A stretch of 64,000 nucleotides of DNA from Anaerosphaera aminiphila DSM 21120 (GTDB lineage Bacteria; Bacillota; Clostridia; Tissierellales; Peptoniphilaceae). The notes under the pieces were generated by a model that worked only from the letters and a program-made list of their open reading frames with translations, made no database searches and had not been told where the DNA came from. Made by a program: the position numbers and the translations under genes. The DNA lies in contig NZ_FQXI01000001.1 in assembly GCF_900129925.1 (NCBI RefSeq), positions 124,001 through 188,000 of the forward strand. Reading direction: 5' to 3'. Shown one piece after another: positions 36,050-44,614 of this stretch; the first letter of the stretch is position 1, and each line of letters starts with the position of its first letter.

Positions 36050-38092
36050 TTAATTAAGTATTGCAGTGTCCACCTTTAAATTATTTTCCAGCTCTGCTTT
36101 TAATATTCTATTGTCTTCACTTTCTAAATACTTATCTTCTTTAAAAGTATTTTGTGCTTCTATTTGTGCATACTTTAATATATTTAAATCCCTAGGTAAT
36201 TCAGATATTTTAAGATCCATAACTCCAGACTGTCTTAATCCAAATATGTCTCCACTTCCCCTTAATTCTAAGTCCTTATTTGCTATATAAAATCCATCTG
36301 TAGAATCTGTCATTACTTTCATTCTATCCCAAGAGATTTTTGTATTTGAACTATTATATAAAATGCAATAGCTCTTATGGGAAGATCTACCGACTCTTCC
36401 TCTTAGCTGATGAAGTTGTGCAAGTCCGAATCTTTCAGCATTATAGATTAATATAACAGTGGCATTTGGAACATTTACTCCAACCTCAATTACTGTTGTG
36501 GAGACGATTATATTTATCTCTCCAAGATTAAAATCTTCCATAACTTTATTTTTTTCGTCATTGGACATTCTTCCATGTAACAGTGCTATATTTGAATCAT
36601 AGAAGTAGTTTTCTTTTAAATTCTCATATACTTCTGTAGCAGAGTCCAATTCAAAATGCTCACTTTCTTCTATTAATGGGCATATTACATAAGCTTGCCT
36701 TCCTGAATTAATTTCTTTTTTTATAAAGTTCAATGCTCTATCTAGCATAGTCTCATTAATTGCAATTGTATCTATTTTCTTTCTGTTTGGAGGTAAAGTA
36801 TCTATAGTTGAAATAGATAAGTCTCCATAGAGTACAAGAGCCAAAGTTCTTGGAATTGGTGTAGCTGTCATAACGAGAATATGTGCAGACTTTTCTTTTA
36901 CATTTAAACTCTGCCTCTGCCTTACTCCAAATCTATGTTGTTCATCAGTAATATTTAATCCCAAGTTTTTAAATTCAACATTTTCTTCAATTAAAGCGTG
37001 AGTTCCTATTAAAATATCAACTTCTCCATTGTATATGCCAGTTAATATTCTATCTCTATTTTTTTGTGTAGTACTTCCAACTAATAACTCGACCTTTAGA
37101 GCGTAGGGTTCTAAAATTTCTCTAAAACTTTCTAGATGTTGCCTTGCCAATATTTCAGTAGGAACCATAATAGCAGATTGATATCCATTTAAATAAGTTA
37201 AATACATTGCTATTATAGCGACTATTGTCTTACCGGACCCAACATCTCCCTGTAGAAGCCTGTTCATTCTAGTTTCTGAACACATATCAGAAAAAATTTC
37301 TTCTAAAACTCTATTTTGACCATCCGTAAGTTTAAAACTTAAATTATCAATAAATTTATATACATCATTATATAGCCTATATGGAGATGTTTTTATTTCA
37401 ACATCTTTATTTTTTAAACTAAATAGTGTAAGTTGAAATAAAAAAAGTTCTTCAAAGACTAATCTATTTCTAGCTTGAATAAATTTTTTTTGATCTTTTG
37501 GTCTGTGAATATTTTCTATAGCTTCGTTTTTTCCCATTAAGTTGTATTTTTTTATTAAATTAGGTGGTAAATTTTCTTTAAATAAATTTAAATTCAAAAC
37601 CTGATCAACTAATTTAACTATTTCATTATTAGTTATATTCTTTTTAAGAGAGTAAATCGGATAGATATTTCCCACTTTATTATTTTCACTTTTAAGTTCA
37701 AATGAAGGATTAGTAAGCTGTACTTGACCTTTAAACTTATTAACTTTTCCCGAAACTAAATAAATATTATTTAATTTAATTTGATTTTTTACATACTTCA
37801 TATTAAAAAAACTTATTTTTCCAAGTCCCGAACTATCTTCAATTAAAAAAGTGGTAATAGATAAATTTCTTTTTATTCGTCTATCTTCAATTATTGATGA
37901 AATTTTAACTGTAAATGTTGCCTTTTCCCCTATTTCAGCTTCATATAACTTCTTAAAATTACTTTGATCATCGTAATTTCTCGGATAATATAGCAACAAA
38001 TCTCTTATAGTTTCTATTCCTATACTTAAAAACTTCTTTTCTCTTTTCTCTCCCACGCCTTTTAGGACGGTTATTTTATCTTCTAATTTCAA
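36050..38092 (-). CDS. recG: ATP-dependent DNA helicase RecG
   Basis: Branch-migration helicase for stalled forks and recombination intermediates. 680 residues: N-terminal wedge/OB domain (about 1-190), Walker A GDVGSGKT (about 283-290), DEQH box (NITDEQHRFGVRQRQ), helicase C domain with QLRGRVGRS and the C-terminal TRG-like region GSGDIFGLRQSG. TTG at 38092 behind GAGGTGGTAGT. It lies between fakA and rsmD. Confidence 0.96.
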   Translation of the reverse strand: MKLEDKITVLKGVGEKREKKFLSIGIETIRDLLLYYPRNYDDQSNFKKLYEAEIGEKATFTVKISSIIEDRRIKRNLSITTFLIEDSSGLGKISFFNMKYVKNQIKLNNIYLVSGKVNKFKGQVQLTNPSFELKSENNKVGNIYPIYSLKKNITNNEIVKLVDQVLNLNLFKENLPPNLIKKYNLMGKNEAIENIHRPKDQKKFIQARNRLVFEELFLFQLTLFSLKNKDVEIKTSPYRLYNDVYKFIDNLSFKLTDGQNRVLEEIFSDMCSETRMNRLLQGDVGSGKTIVAIIAMYLTYLNGYQSAIMVPTEILARQHLESFREILEPYALKVELLVGSTTQKNRDRILTGIYNGEVDILIGTHALIEENVEFKNLGLNITDEQHRFGVRQRQSLNVKEKSAHILVMTATPIPRTLALVLYGDLSISTIDTLPPNRKKIDTIAINETMLDRALNFIKKEINSGRQAYVICPLIEESEHFELDSATEVYENLKENYFYDSNIALLHGRMSNDEKNKVMEDFNLGEINIIVSTTVIEVGVNVPNATVILIYNAERFGLAQLHQLRGRVGRSSHKSYCILYNSSNTKISWDRMKVMTDSTDGFYIANKDLELRGSGDIFGLRQSGVMDLKISELPRDLNILKYAQIEAQNTFKEDKYLESEDNRILKAELENNLKVDTAILN

Positions 38093-38110
38093 ACTACCAC
38101 CTCTTATTTA

Positions 38111-38136
38111 TAGCCCCGCAAATTTTTGCGAGGCTA
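38111..38136 (-). other. GC-rich hairpin between fakA and recG
   Basis: 12-bp stem with one mismatch (38111-38122 with 38125-38136, arms TAGCCCCGCAAA / TTTGCGAGGCTA) and a two-base gap at the tip. There is no T run after it on the minus strand, and the recG ribosome site follows within ten bases, so it may modulate translation or RNA processing rather than terminate. Confidence 0.5.
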
Positions 38137-38141
38137 CTTAA

Positions 38142-39809
38142 CTATTCTAGTGAAATTATATAATAATATAAAGGCTGCGTGCCATTTATTAAATCAATAT
38201 CTAAATCTGAATACTTTTCTTGAAGTTCATCTAACAATGACTCTGAAGATTCTTCTTCAACGTCTTCACCTCTATAGAGTGTAATCATTGAAATATCATC
38301 ATTCATTAGTTTGTCAATTAATTCAAGCGTGGTAACATTAATATCTTTACCAGAAGATACTATTTCTTTTCCACTTAGTCCAATAATATCTCCCTCTGAA
38401 ATATTTTTACCATTCATTTGAGTATCCCTTACAGCATATGTCACCTGTGCAGAAATAACATCATTAATTGCACTTGAAAGATTTTCTATATTGGTTTTAA
38501 CATCAAGCTCCTCATTAAATGCTAAAAGCGCTGCTACTCCTTGCGGAATAGATTTCGACTCTATAACGTAGACATCTCTATCACTTAAGTCTCTAGCCTG
38601 TTCTGCTGCCAATATAATATTGCTATTATTTGGCATTATAAAAATACTCTTCCCAGTTACTTCGTCAATGGCTTTTAAAAAGTCTTCCGTACTTGGATTC
38701 ATCGTTTGACCACCTTCTACAATGGCATCTACACCTAGTGATTTAAAGACTTCGTCTAATCCACTTCCCATTGAAACGGTAATGAAGGAATAGTCCTTTT
38801 CTACTTTAGTTTCTTTTTCCCTTGCTTCTTCTTTTTTAGCTTGATCAACTTCAGATTGTTTAAATAGTATTTCCTTGTGTTGATATCTCATATTGTCTAT
38901 TTTTATATCTTGAAGTTCTCCAAGTTTTACAGCATACTCTAGAGCTTGTCCCGGATTGTTAGTGTGAACGTGAACCTTTATTAGTCCACTTCCCTCTCCT
39001 CCAACTACTAATAAACTATCTCCTAGAGGTGCTAATTTTTCTTTAAAGTTTTCAATGTCATTATAATCTGTATTAATAATAAATTCTGTACAATAGCCAT
39101 ACTTAATATCACTATCTACTGGTCCTAAAATTATCTCTTTTTGCGCCTTACTTTTTAAAACATCATCTTCTTCAGGGCTTTCAATATTTTCACCTATTAG
39201 CGCCTTATAAGCACCTTCTAATAGCACAACAAGACCCTTTCCACCGGCATCTACTACACCTGCTTCTTTTAAAACTCGAAGTTTCTCCGGCGTCTTTTCA
39301 AGAGATATATTTGCTTCTTCTATTACGTCTCTTAAAAAAGTTATTATATCTGTGTATTGCTTAAAACTTTTTAAGGCAAAATCTGCTGTTTCTCTTCCAA
39401 CAGTTAAAATAGTTCCCTCTGTCGGTTTCATAACAGCTTTATAAGTGGTCTCAGAGGCCTTTTTAAAGGCGTGAGCTAAATCTTCAACTGAAGCTTCTTC
39501 TAAACCTGCTAAGCCTTCAGAAAAGCCTCTTAGTAGCTGAGAAAGTATAACACCTGAATTTCCTCTAGCTCCCATTAATGAACCTCTAGCTGCAGCTTTG
39601 GCAATTTCTTCAATGGATTTTACATTTTCAACAGTTTCAACTTGTTTTAATGAAGATTTTGCAGTAAGAGACATATTTGTTCCCGTATCTCCATCTGGAA
39701 CTGGGAATACATTTAAATCATTTACCTCTTCTTTATTTAATATGAGGTAGTTTACGGCACCTGTTAAGGCTTTTTTTAATAAGAATCCATCTAATTTAAC
39801 TATATCCAA
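38142..39809 (-). CDS. fakA: DAK2 domain fatty acid kinase FakA-like (YloV)
   Basis: Catalytic subunit family that phosphorylates fatty acids bound to FakB (DegV) proteins. About 555 residues from TTG 39809, eight bases past GGAGG; an ATG at 39824 overlaps that site. N-terminal DAK2 domain with NVFPVPDGDTGTNMSLT (ATP/Mg site), AARGSLMGARGNSGVILSQ, middle domain, and a C-terminal DegV-like part with SMGSGLDEVFKSLG and EGGQTMNPS. It is preceded by asp23, the common pair. No fakB gene is in the window. Confidence 0.9.
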   Translation of the reverse strand: MDIVKLDGFLLKKALTGAVNYLILNKEEVNDLNVFPVPDGDTGTNMSLTAKSSLKQVETVENVKSIEEIAKAAARGSLMGARGNSGVILSQLLRGFSEGLAGLEEASVEDLAHAFKKASETTYKAVMKPTEGTILTVGRETADFALKSFKQYTDIITFLRDVIEEANISLEKTPEKLRVLKEAGVVDAGGKGLVVLLEGAYKALIGENIESPEEDDVLKSKAQKEIILGPVDSDIKYGYCTEFIINTDYNDIENFKEKLAPLGDSLLVVGGEGSGLIKVHVHTNNPGQALEYAVKLGELQDIKIDNMRYQHKEILFKQSEVDQAKKEEAREKETKVEKDYSFITVSMGSGLDEVFKSLGVDAIVEGGQTMNPSTEDFLKAIDEVTGKSIFIMPNNSNIILAAEQARDLSDRDVYVIESKSIPQGVAALLAFNEELDVKTNIENLSSAINDVISAQVTYAVRDTQMNGKNISEGDIIGLSGKEIVSSGKDINVTTLELIDKLMNDDISMITLYRGEDVEEESSESLLDELQEKYSDLDIDLINGTQPLYYYIISLE

Positions 39810-39823
39810 ATAAACTTCCTCCA

Positions 39824-40177
39824 TTATTTTAATCTTATGCCCTCTACAAGGACTTCTATATTATTAACTGTCAATCCTGTTAAATTTTCTATATTGAACT
39901 TAACTCTGTCGATTATATTTTCTCCAACGACAGAGATTTTAACTCCATATTCCAAAACTACATGAAGTTGTATATTTATTTGTCCTTCTTCAGTACCTAC
40001 TTTAATACCTTTAGATAAATTGTCAAATTTTAAAATTTCCAGTATGCCATCTGTAGCATTTTTTGAAGCCATACCAACTATTCCATAGCTTTCCATTGCA
40101 GACATACCTGCTATATGTGCAAGAACGGTATTTTCTATAATTATATTTCCACCATCTGTCTTAATGTTTGCAGACAT
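39824..40177 (-). CDS. Asp23/Gls24 family protein (YloU)
   Basis: 117 residues, single Asp23 domain (GGNIIIENTVLAHIAGMSAMESYGIVGMA in part, VTGTIKV-like strand replaced by INIQLHVVLEYGVKI). Members are alkaline-shock or envelope-associated proteins; the YloU-YloV pairing points to membrane lipid metabolism. ATG at 40177 with TAGGAGGTGCTTT. It heads the asp23-fakA unit and diverges from rpmB. Confidence 0.9.
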   Translation of the reverse strand: MSANIKTDGGNIIIENTVLAHIAGMSAMESYGIVGMASKNATDGILEILKFDNLSKGIKVGTEEGQINIQLHVVLEYGVKISVVGENIIDRVKFNIENLTGLTVNNIEVLVEGIRLK

Positions 40178-40266
40178 AAAGCACCTCCTATATTTCTTAA
40201 CTTTTAACTCATTATACCATTAATTTCATATTTCATAAAATATATTTTAAAAAAAGAAAAAACAAT

Positions 40267-40296
40267 TTGCAAAATGCAATATATTTATGGTAGAAT
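40267..40296 (+). promoter_or_regulatory. Promoter of rpmB
   Basis: TTGCAA (40267-40272), 18-base spacer, TAGAAT (40291-40296) with TGG just upstream (extended -10). About 35 bases before the ATG. Confidence 0.55.
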
Positions 40297-40330
40297 AAAT
40301 AAGCTATGAAAGAATTAAGGAGGTGTCGTC

Positions 40331-40522
40331 ATGTCAAAAAAATGTGATGTGTGCGGAAAACAAAAGACTTTCGGAAACACTATTTCTTTTTCACATAAGA
40401 GAGGCAATAGAAGCTGGTCTCCTAATATTAGAAGAGTAAGAGCTGTTGTTAATGGTCAACCAAAGAGAATTAATGTTTGTACTAGATGCTTAAGATCTGG
40501 TAAAGTTGAAAGAGCTATTTAA
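40331..40522 (+). CDS. rpmB: 50S ribosomal protein L28, zinc form
   Basis: 63 residues. CDVCGKQ near the start and CTRCLRSG near the end supply four zinc-binding cysteines; FSHKRGNRSWSPNIRRVRA is the conserved core. ATG at 40331 after AAGGAGGTGTCGTC. A single-gene unit ended by a clear terminator. Divergent from asp23-fakA, the classic Firmicute arrangement. Confidence 0.96.
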   Translation: MSKKCDVCGKQKTFGNTISFSHKRGNRSWSPNIRRVRAVVNGQPKRINVCTRCLRSGKVERAI

Positions 40523-40563
40523 GTTATAAAAATTTTTTAATATCTTGCAAAATATTAAAAATG

Positions 40564-40586
40564 GGACTGATTTTCAGTCCTTTTTT
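40564..40586 (+). terminator. Terminator of rpmB
   Basis: GGACTGA-TTT-TCAGTCC (40564-40570 with 40574-40580) followed by six T. Confidence 0.9.
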
Positions 40587-40594
40587 ATTGCAAA

Positions 40595-40616
40595 TAAAAA
40601 AAGCCCTAGGGCTTTT
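40595..40616 (-). terminator. Terminator of tRNA-Gly
   Basis: Palindromic AAAAGCCCTAGGGCTTTT (40599-40616); on the minus strand a T run follows. It abuts the tRNA CCA end. Confidence 0.8.
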
Positions 40617-40690
40617 GGAGCGGAAAACGAGATTCGAACTCGCGACCCTCGCCTTGGGAAGGCGATGCTCTACCACTGAGCCACTTCCGC
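40616..40690 (-). tRNA. tRNA-Gly (CCC)
   Basis: 75 bases with encoded CCA. Acceptor GCGGAAG/TTTCCGC, discriminator T, D arm GCTCAGTGGTAGAGC, anticodon stem TCGCC/GGCGA around TTCCCAA with anticodon CCC, T arm GCGAGTTCGAATCTCGT. It has its own strong promoter and terminator. Confidence 0.95.
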
Positions 40691-40707
40691 ATAATTAATT
40701 TTATTTT

Positions 40708-40737
40708 ATTATATAGCATTTTTTATAACTGTGTCAA
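40708..40737 (-). promoter_or_regulatory. Promoter of tRNA-Gly
   Basis: Minus-strand TTGACA (40732-40737), 18-base spacer, TATAAT (40708-40713); both hexamers are perfect. The mature 5' end at 40690 lies about 11 bases past the likely start point. The -35 overlaps the end of the 44-bp palindrome by three bases. Confidence 0.85.
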
Positions 40738-40778
40738 TGACCCAAGTAAAGAATAATTATTCTTTACTTGGGTCATTG
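40735..40778. repeat. 44-bp perfect palindrome at the end of the ASCH-like gene
   Basis: Two perfect 22-base arms meet at 40756/40757 (CAATGACCCAAGTAAAGAAT and its complement). One arm is formed by the last codons (N-D-P-S-K-E) of the minus-strand gene, the other is its 3' flank. Neither side has a T run, so it is not a typical intrinsic terminator. Confidence 0.85.
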
Positions 40779-41230
40779 TATCTTATGTTCTTGTATTCTT
40801 TTTCACTGCCAATTAATATATCATTAATTGATTCCACTATTATCCAGTCATCCATATTTTTTTCTCGCTCATATTGTAATGGATTATCTAGTGCTCTTAC
40901 ATTTTCTACTGAAATTAAACACAATCTCTTCTTGCCACTCCATCTTTTCAATTGCTCTTTGGATAAATTTAACTCTAATTTAAACTTATCTAACATAGCT
41001 ATTGACTCTTCAGAAGTTAAAATTTCACTGTTGATTATATCTTTTACAAATCCTTCAGCTTTAATTAACTTACTTCCGTCATTTTCTACAAAATATAACT
41101 TTTCTTTAGGAAATACTCTCCCATATGGAAGTTTCCTAGCAGCAGCTCCTCTTATGATCATTGTTTTTTTACCTTTAATTAAATTTTCTAATACTTTTGC
41201 CTTCCTATCACAATATACTAAATGTTCCAA
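40757..41230 (-). CDS. ASCH/PUA-like protein controlled by MerR
   Basis: 157 residues from TTG at 41230, six bases past GAGGTG; a GTG at 41239 lies inside that ribosome site. The segment GKKTMIIRGAAARKLPYGRV, then KLYFVENDGSKLIKAEGFVKDI, resembles the small ASCH/PUA-like RNA-binding fold. Similar proteins occur in Clostridia without known function. It lies 45 bases after the merR stop, behind a MerR-type promoter, and ends inside a perfect palindrome. The function is unknown; nucleic-acid binding is inference. Confidence 0.6.
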   Translation of the reverse strand: MEHLVYCDRKAKVLENLIKGKKTMIIRGAAARKLPYGRVFPKEKLYFVENDGSKLIKAEGFVKDIINSEILTSEESIAMLDKFKLELNLSKEQLKRWSGKKRLCLISVENVRALDNPLQYEREKNMDDWIIVESINDILIGSEKEYKNIRYNDPSKE

Positions 41231-41248
41231 ATACCTCACCTCAAATTT

Positions 41249-41279
41249 ATTGTAAACTCTACAGTAACTGTAGTGTCAA
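41249..41279 (-). promoter_or_regulatory. MerR-type promoter/operator
   Basis: Minus-strand TTGACA (41274-41279), a 19-base spacer, and TACAAT (41249-41254). The spacer holds the dyad CTACAGT-T-ACTGTAG. Overlong 19-base spacers with a central dyad are the hallmark of MerR-activated promoters. The -35 includes the merR stop codon TGA, and the predicted start point lies at or just before the ribosome site of the downstream gene. Confidence 0.8.
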
Positions 41280-42064
41280 ATAATTATTTGAAGTTCTGTT
41301 ACAAAGTCATTTTCATCTCTTGTATTAGTCCAATCTATTAAATATTCTTCAATAGTAGTTCCCATATATTTGTAATTATGTTCTTGCATCCAATCTAAAA
41401 TTTTTGCATAAGAGCTTGGTATGTTTTTATAAGACCCTCTATGTATACATGTAGCTGCACTATATGAATTTAATTTTCGAGTTACAAAGTCAATATGAAT
41501 ATTTTCAGCTATGGGAATATATACTTCTATATCCACACTTTTTTCATTATATTCTCTATAGTCATCATGGTTAATTAGAGAAGTTAAACCAATGGGAGTA
41601 AGCTTAAACTCATAAATGAACTCAGTTAATTTTAAGTACCTTTTTTTAATTGAATCCTCCCCAGCAACATCTACACTTCTATAATAGACAATATTCTTAC
41701 TTTCAAAATTATTTATTTTAATAAAATCTTCATTTTTATTTAAATAGTTCTGTATTTTACTTATTAGCAATTTCTTATATTCTATTTCACTGGTAAGTTC
41801 TTCTAATTTGAAACTAAGTAAATTTTTATTGTTAGTATAGGTGTTACTATATACTAATGCCTTTATTTCTTTTAATTTAAATCCCAATTCCCTGTAGTTC
41901 AAAATACTATTAATTAGCAAAATTTGACTCTCACTATAATATCTATATCCATTTGAACTACTCTTATATTCCGGCTTTAATAATCCAATTTCATCATAAT
42001 AGTGTAAAGTTCTCACTGGAAGTTTACTGAGTTTTGAAAATTTTTTTATACTATATAATTTCAT
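41276..42064 (-). CDS. MerR family regulator with GyrI-like effector domain
   Basis: 262 residues: MerR winged helix (YSIKKFSKLSKLPVRTLHYYDEIGLL, residues about 3-70, given in part), a coiled coil (about 80-115), then a GyrI/BmrR-like ligand-binding domain (about 130-262) ending in ITEL-like strands. BmrR-type proteins sense bulky cationic or drug-like ligands and activate promoters with 19-base spacers; such a promoter follows immediately. ATG at 42064 with AGGAGTATAAA. It sits directly after the tRNA-Phe terminator. Confidence 0.85.
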   Translation of the reverse strand: MKLYSIKKFSKLSKLPVRTLHYYDEIGLLKPEYKSSSNGYRYYSESQILLINSILNYRELGFKLKEIKALVYSNTYTNNKNLLSFKLEELTSEIEYKKLLISKIQNYLNKNEDFIKINNFESKNIVYYRSVDVAGEDSIKKRYLKLTEFIYEFKLTPIGLTSLINHDDYREYNEKSVDIEVYIPIAENIHIDFVTRKLNSYSAATCIHRGSYKNIPSSYAKILDWMQEHNYKYMGTTIEEYLIDWTNTRDENDFVTELQIII

Positions 42065-42077
42065 TTTATACTCCTAT

Positions 42078-42106
42078 AAAAAATACAACTCAAATTTGAG
42101 TTGTAT
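42078..42106 (-). terminator. Terminator of tRNA-Phe
   Basis: Perfect 24-base palindrome ATACAACTCAAA / TTTGAGTTGTAT (42083-42106) followed on the minus strand by a T run, three bases past the tRNA CCA. Confidence 0.85.
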
Positions 42107-42109
42107 ACA

Positions 42110-42185
<76 letters not shown>

Positions 42186-42248
42186 TTTTTAGTTATCTGC
42201 ATTTTACAATGCCTTAATAAAATACCATATATTTTTATTTATGTCAAT

Positions 42249-43130
42249 TTAATCACAACTAGTTTCAATTAAATTTTCTAGTTCTGCTTTGTCAAAATCA
42301 TATTTTCTATTACAAAAATAGCAACTTAGCTCTGCATGCCCATCTTCCTCTATTATATTATTCAACTCATTTTTCCCAATAGCAGCTAAAGCACTTTCCA
42401 TTTTTTCTTTTGAACAATCACACTCATAAAAAACTTCTTTTTTCTCTAAAAATTTAACTTCCAATCCATTTGTAATTGTCTTTACTATATCTTCTGCACT
42501 GTAATTTAAATTGATCATTTCAGTTACATTCTGCATATTTTGAATGTTAGATTCTATTTTTGAAATGATTTCTTCATCTGCATCTGGCAAAAGCTGTAAA
42601 ATAAATCCACCAGCAGCTTTTATTGAATAGTCAGTATTTACTAATACACCTAGCCCTACTGCAGATGGAACTTGGTCTGAAATATACAAATAATTTGCTA
42701 TATCCTCTGCAATTTCACCTGAGACTAAGTTTACCTGTCCTACATAGGGCTCTTTTAGCCCCATATCAGTTACAATTGTAAGCAAACCGCTTCCAACTAC
42801 TCCTGATACATCTATTTTATTGTCAATTTCTCTTACTGGTAGATCTGCAGATGGATTATCTACATATCCCTTTATTTTCCCATCATTTTTTCCAGTTACC
42901 ACTATTCTACCTAAAGGTCCATCGCCTTTAATATTTATTGTCAAAGAATCTTGCTCATTTTTTAGTGCATCTGTCATTATTAATCCCGCAGTTAAAGTTC
43001 TTCCAAGTGCTGATGATGCAGTTTTTGAAAGATTGTGTGTCATTCTTGCTTTTTCAACTACTCCTGTGGTAATAGCTGCTGAAATCTTTATAGAACCACT
43101 AACATCTATTGCCCTTACTATATAATCCAT
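42249..43130 (-). CDS. hslO: Hsp33 redox-activated chaperone
   Basis: Holdase chaperone switched on by oxidation and unfolding. 293 residues from ATG at 43130 (AGGAGGTAAT site). N-terminal domain with TGVVEKARMTHNLSKTASSALG and GSGLLTIVTDMG; C-terminal zinc switch with CDCSKEK and CYFCNRK (CxC...CxxC). It is first downstream of a methyltransferase gene by one base; the stop lies 63 bases before tRNA-Phe. Confidence 0.95.
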   Translation of the reverse strand: MDYIVRAIDVSGSIKISAAITTGVVEKARMTHNLSKTASSALGRTLTAGLIMTDALKNEQDSLTINIKGDGPLGRIVVTGKNDGKIKGYVDNPSADLPVREIDNKIDVSGVVGSGLLTIVTDMGLKEPYVGQVNLVSGEIAEDIANYLYISDQVPSAVGLGVLVNTDYSIKAAGGFILQLLPDADEEIISKIESNIQNMQNVTEMINLNYSAEDIVKTITNGLEVKFLEKKEVFYECDCSKEKMESALAAIGKNELNNIIEEDGHAELSCYFCNRKYDFDKAELENLIETSCD

Positions 43131-43131
43131 A

Positions 43132-43854
43132 TTACCTCCTAGCAATATATACTAATCTATTAGAATTATTTATTTCCATACCAAATTCATACTCACTATA
43201 AACTTCTATACTTTTAAATCCAACACTTTTAAGAGTATCCACTATAAATTTATTGGAATATACTTTTTCTATGTGTTCTTCATAGAATCTCTCATACAAA
43301 TTATTTTTTCTTACAAAAAAATTTATACTGTAAGTATTTTCTTTGTTTTCAACATCATAAAAATTTTCCCACACATAAAATACATCATCTACTTCATCTA
43401 CATAAGTATTTTCCATGGAAATAAATTTATCTTCTGTATTTAAATCAAATATAAAAATACCTTCGTCCTCTAGCTGATTAAATGTATTTTTAAATAATTT
43501 TTTTATATCTTTTGAACTTCTTATATAATTTACACTGTCACAACATGACAATACCATAGAATAAAGTCTATCAGATTTGAAGTCCACCATATCGTGATTA
43601 AACACTCTCAAATTTGAACTACTTATCTTACTTGAAAGTATTGATAACATATCTAAAGATATATCTACAGCATCTACAGTAAATTTTTTAATAAGTTTCT
43701 CAGTTAAATTTCCCGTTCCACATCCTAATTCAAGTACAGTTTTATTTTTTAACTTCGAAGCACTGTACACTTTGTCAATAAAAGAATATACTTTTTCATA
43801 GTCAAAATCATACATTAATTTATCGTAAATGTTTGCAAATAGTTTATAGGTCAT
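43132..43854 (-). CDS. Class I SAM-dependent methyltransferase
   Basis: 240 residues. SAM-binding motif VLELGCGTGNLTEKL (about 41-55), VDAVDISLDML (motif II), and MVLSCCDSVNYI (motif IV-like). The target (small molecule, lipid or protein) cannot be told. ATG at 43854 overlaps the sirtuin stop by 11 bases, and hslO starts one base after its end, so the three are co-translated. Similar small methyltransferases next to hslO are seen in other Clostridia. Confidence 0.8.
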   Translation of the reverse strand: MTYKLFANIYDKLMYDFDYEKVYSFIDKVYSASKLKNKTVLELGCGTGNLTEKLIKKFTVDAVDISLDMLSILSSKISSSNLRVFNHDMVDFKSDRLYSMVLSCCDSVNYIRSSKDIKKLFKNTFNQLEDEGIFIFDLNTEDKFISMENTYVDEVDDVFYVWENFYDVENKENTYSINFFVRKNNLYERFYEEHIEKVYSNKFIVDTLKSVGFKSIEVYSEYEFGMEINNSNRLVYIARR

Positions 43855-44602
43855 TTAATCTTTTTACCTCTTTTAAAATATTTTGTAAAACAGTTCCTGC
43901 TTGTTCTCTAAATATCACTTCTGCATTATTATCTTCTGGAGTAGGTGTGTTGTTAATTATTATTAATTTTTCCACATATTGAGGAAGATAGTTAACCGGA
44001 GCAACAGTTAAACTTGAACCTATAACTATTAAAAGTTCTGTAGACTCAAGTTCCCTTACTGCAAGTTGAAAGTCCTCAGGCATCATATCTCCAAACATAA
44101 CTACATTCGGTCTCAATATTCCGCTGCATTTATCGCACTTAGGCGGAATTTGTCCACTATTTACTTTATCTTGCATAACTTTAAACTCAAAGCTGCTTCC
44201 ACATTTCATACAGTGAACTCTTCTAGTCTCTCCATGTACTTCATAGACATTTTTACTTCCAGCCTTAGTATGCAAATTGTCAATATTTTGAGTAATAATA
44301 CCACTAATATACTTCATCTCTTCTAATTCTGCCAATGCCAGATGACCTTCATTAGGTTTTTTGTCATTTAAATCTTCTAATATTTTATATCCTTCAGAAT
44401 AGAATCGCTTTGGATTACTTAATAAAACGTCTTTTGATAGAGCGTTTACCGGATCCATTTTTTGATAGTATCCCGTATCTGATCTAAAGTCGGGAATTCC
44501 TGACTCAGTACTCATTCCAGCTCCTGTTAACACAAAAGTCTTCTTTGAATTAATTATAAGCTGAGCTGTTTCTAAAATTTTATAATTAAAATTATTTTTC
44601 AA
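43844..44602 (-). CDS. cobB: NAD-dependent protein deacylase, sirtuin
   Basis: Sir2-type deacetylase controlling, for example, acetyl-CoA synthetase. 252 residues from TTG at 44602, six bases after GAGGTG; a GTG at 44611 lies within the ribosome site. GAGMSTESGIPDFRS (about 28-42), TQNIDNLH, the catalytic His in VHGETRR, zinc pairs CMKCG and CDKC, and VIGSSLTVAPV. It could act on acetyl phosphate-driven lysine acetylation expected in an AckA organism. Confidence 0.93.
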   Translation of the reverse strand: MKNNFNYKILETAQLIINSKKTFVLTGAGMSTESGIPDFRSDTGYYQKMDPVNALSKDVLLSNPKRFYSEGYKILEDLNDKKPNEGHLALAELEEMKYISGIITQNIDNLHTKAGSKNVYEVHGETRRVHCMKCGSSFEFKVMQDKVNSGQIPPKCDKCSGILRPNVVMFGDMMPEDFQLAVRELESTELLIVIGSSLTVAPVNYLPQYVEKLIIINNTPTPEDNNAEVIFREQAGTVLQNILKEVKRLNDL

Positions 44603-44614
44603 ATTAATCACCTC

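Noticed and set aside
40731-41255. 174-residue plus-strand reading frame
   Set aside because: It is fully antisense to the ASCH-like gene, has no ribosome site, and starts inside the palindrome. The minus-strand gene has a promoter, a ribosome site and recognisable motifs.
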